From: Ilyomonas sp965219515
Lineage (GTDB): Bacteria > Bacteroidota > Bacteroidia > Chitinophagales > Chitinophagaceae
Reading direction: 5' to 3'
Length of the DNA: 64,000 nucleotides
Assembly: GCA_965219515.1 (NCBI GenBank)
Contig: OZ244776.1
Coordinates: forward strand, 1,426,001 to 1,490,000
The translations under genes and the position numbers were made by a program. A model generated the notes under the pieces. It had not been told where the DNA came from. It did not search any database and was given only the letters and a program-made list of their open reading frames with translations. Shown one piece after another: positions 63,485-64,000 of the stretch. The first letter of the stretch is position 1. Each line of letters begins with the position of its first letter.

Positions 63485-63490
63485 CTTTTT

Positions 63491-63883
63491 ATGCGTACAA
63501 AAATTAATTGGGACGGGCTTGGCATTACGGCTTCTGTAGCCTGCGCCATCCATTGCGCTTTATTGCCGCTGTTTCTTACCAGCCTGCCGTTTTTTGGCAT
63601 TGAGCTGTTAAACAATAATTATTTTGAACTGATAATGATAGCCATTGCATTTGCCATTGGCTTTTACTCTTTATTTCACGGATATAAAAAACACCATCAT
63701 CAAAAAATACCATTGCTGATTTTCAGCATTGGCATTTGCTTTTTGTTTGCCAAACAAATATGGCACGATAGACAATTATGGCTTTTACCGCCGGCCGTGA
63801 TTTTAATTGTTACAGCACATTATTTCAATTACAAGCTTTGTAAAAAAGCGGCGCATTGTCATACCGATGACTGTGTGCATTAA
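63491..63883 (+). CDS. MerC-domain membrane protein
   Basis: A 130-residue membrane protein of the MerC family with four hydrophobic segments. The first carries SVACAIHCALLPLFL, whose two cysteines (CxxxC) resemble the mercury-binding pair of MerC. A His-rich loop (GYKKHHHQK) and tail (CHTDDCVH) could bind metal. Without mer genes nearby, a zinc or other metal role beside the Fur-family gene is more likely than mercury resistance. The ATG is at 63491. Confidence 0.85.
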   Translation: MRTKINWDGLGITASVACAIHCALLPLFLTSLPFFGIELLNNNYFELIMIAIAFAIGFYSLFHGYKKHHHQKIPLLIFSIGICFLFAKQIWHDRQLWLLPPAVILIVTAHYFNYKLCKKAAHCHTDDCVH

Positions 63884-63905
63884 CTTGTTTTCATAGAAAA
63901 AACTG

Positions 63906-64000
63906 ATGCCGAACCTTTATTTTCAGTTTAAAAAATTTATTGTTTACCAGGACAAATGCGCCATGAAAGTTTGTACCGATTCGTGCCTGTTTGGCGCGTG
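63906..64000 (+). CDS. trmN6: tRNA1(Val) (adenine(37)-N6)-methyltransferase, 5' fragment
   Basis: The first 31 codons of a gene cut by the right edge: MPNLYFQFKKFIVYQDKCAM followed by KVCTDSCLFGA. This matches the conserved TrmN6/YfiC N-terminus (FxFKxFxxxQxxxAMKVxTDxxLLGAW). The enzyme methylates A37 of tRNA1(Val). Only the start is visible. Confidence 0.85.
   Translation, partial: MPNLYFQFKKFIVYQDKCAMKVCTDSCLFGA

Noticed and set aside
63491..63883. A mercury resistance operon
   Set aside because: Only a MerC-like protein is present; no merA, merT, merP or MerR-type regulator is nearby, and the neighbour is a Fur-family gene.

Overview
The window reads as a chromosomal segment of a Bacteroidota bacterium, most likely from the Chitinophagales/Chitinophagaceae. 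The support is: five proteins with type IX secretion (T9SS) sorting domains, a PorP/SprF-family protein, a MurF-Alr fusion, an LspA with the long insertion seen in this phylum, a bacterial GGGPS, TAnnTTTG promoter boxes, and an almost complete lack of Shine-Dalgarno sequences. No rRNA, tRNA, CRISPR array, IS element or phage gene was seen. Both ends cut a gene: a GH13 amylase on the left and trmN6 on the right.

Layout. 1-3.3 kb: MFS sugar transporter plus GH13 alpha-amylase (minus). 3.4-10.6 kb: sucD, hemF, lspA, a small WXXGXW lipoprotein, a GH29 fucosidase and murF-alr. 10.7-17.5 kb: T9SS genes (a stand-alone sorting-domain protein, PorP/SprF, and a 1615-residue PKD-repeat adhesin). 17.8-22.6 kb: a minus-strand run of purL, hldD, a Doc-type toxin-antitoxin pair and proC. 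22.8-28.7 kb: SGNH and alpha/beta hydrolases, an AI-2E-family permease, an AraC regulator with an SDR, PPK2, DUF1543 and BON proteins. 28.9-35.7 kb: a sucrose locus (SLC45-like transporter and amylosucrase), a secreted protein of unknown function, a GH32 fructosidase and a thioredoxin-like protein. 35.9-40 kb: a broken AraC-type HTH, an HNH nuclease and a T9SS-exported GH13. 40.2-42.4 kb: fructose-bisphosphate aldolase and a HAD phosphatase. 42.4-48.5 kb: a lipoprotein island. 48.5-64 kb: SIMPL protein, DUF2236 oxygenase, methionine aminotransferase, glycosylphosphotransferase, GH25, M1 peptidase, GGGPS, CCA-adding enzyme, PpiD, Dabb protein, and an SCO/Fur/MerC metal cluster.

The most unusual region is the island at about 42.4-48.5 kb. 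It has three tandem lipoprotein genes in exact 561-bp units with identical 24-nt spacers. Their ends are nearly identical and their cores differ. They lead into a T9SS-exported protein with a lipase-type GTSMGG elbow. A fourth, diverged lipoprotein gene and two decayed gene starts lie upstream. The whole block is bracketed by direct repeats (33 bp and 19 bp perfect) that copy the promoter and first codons of the neighbouring HAD gene. It looks like a recently rearranged, diversifying surface-protein locus, possibly an exported lipase with matching protective lipoproteins. That function is inference.

The carbohydrate genes form a theme: three GH13 enzymes, GH29, GH32 and two paralogous transporters, without any SusC/SusD pair. 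Regulatory sites of note are a palindrome next to the MerC/SCO promoters beside a Fur-family gene, and a double AATGTACATT palindrome between the AI-2E permease and the AraC gene.
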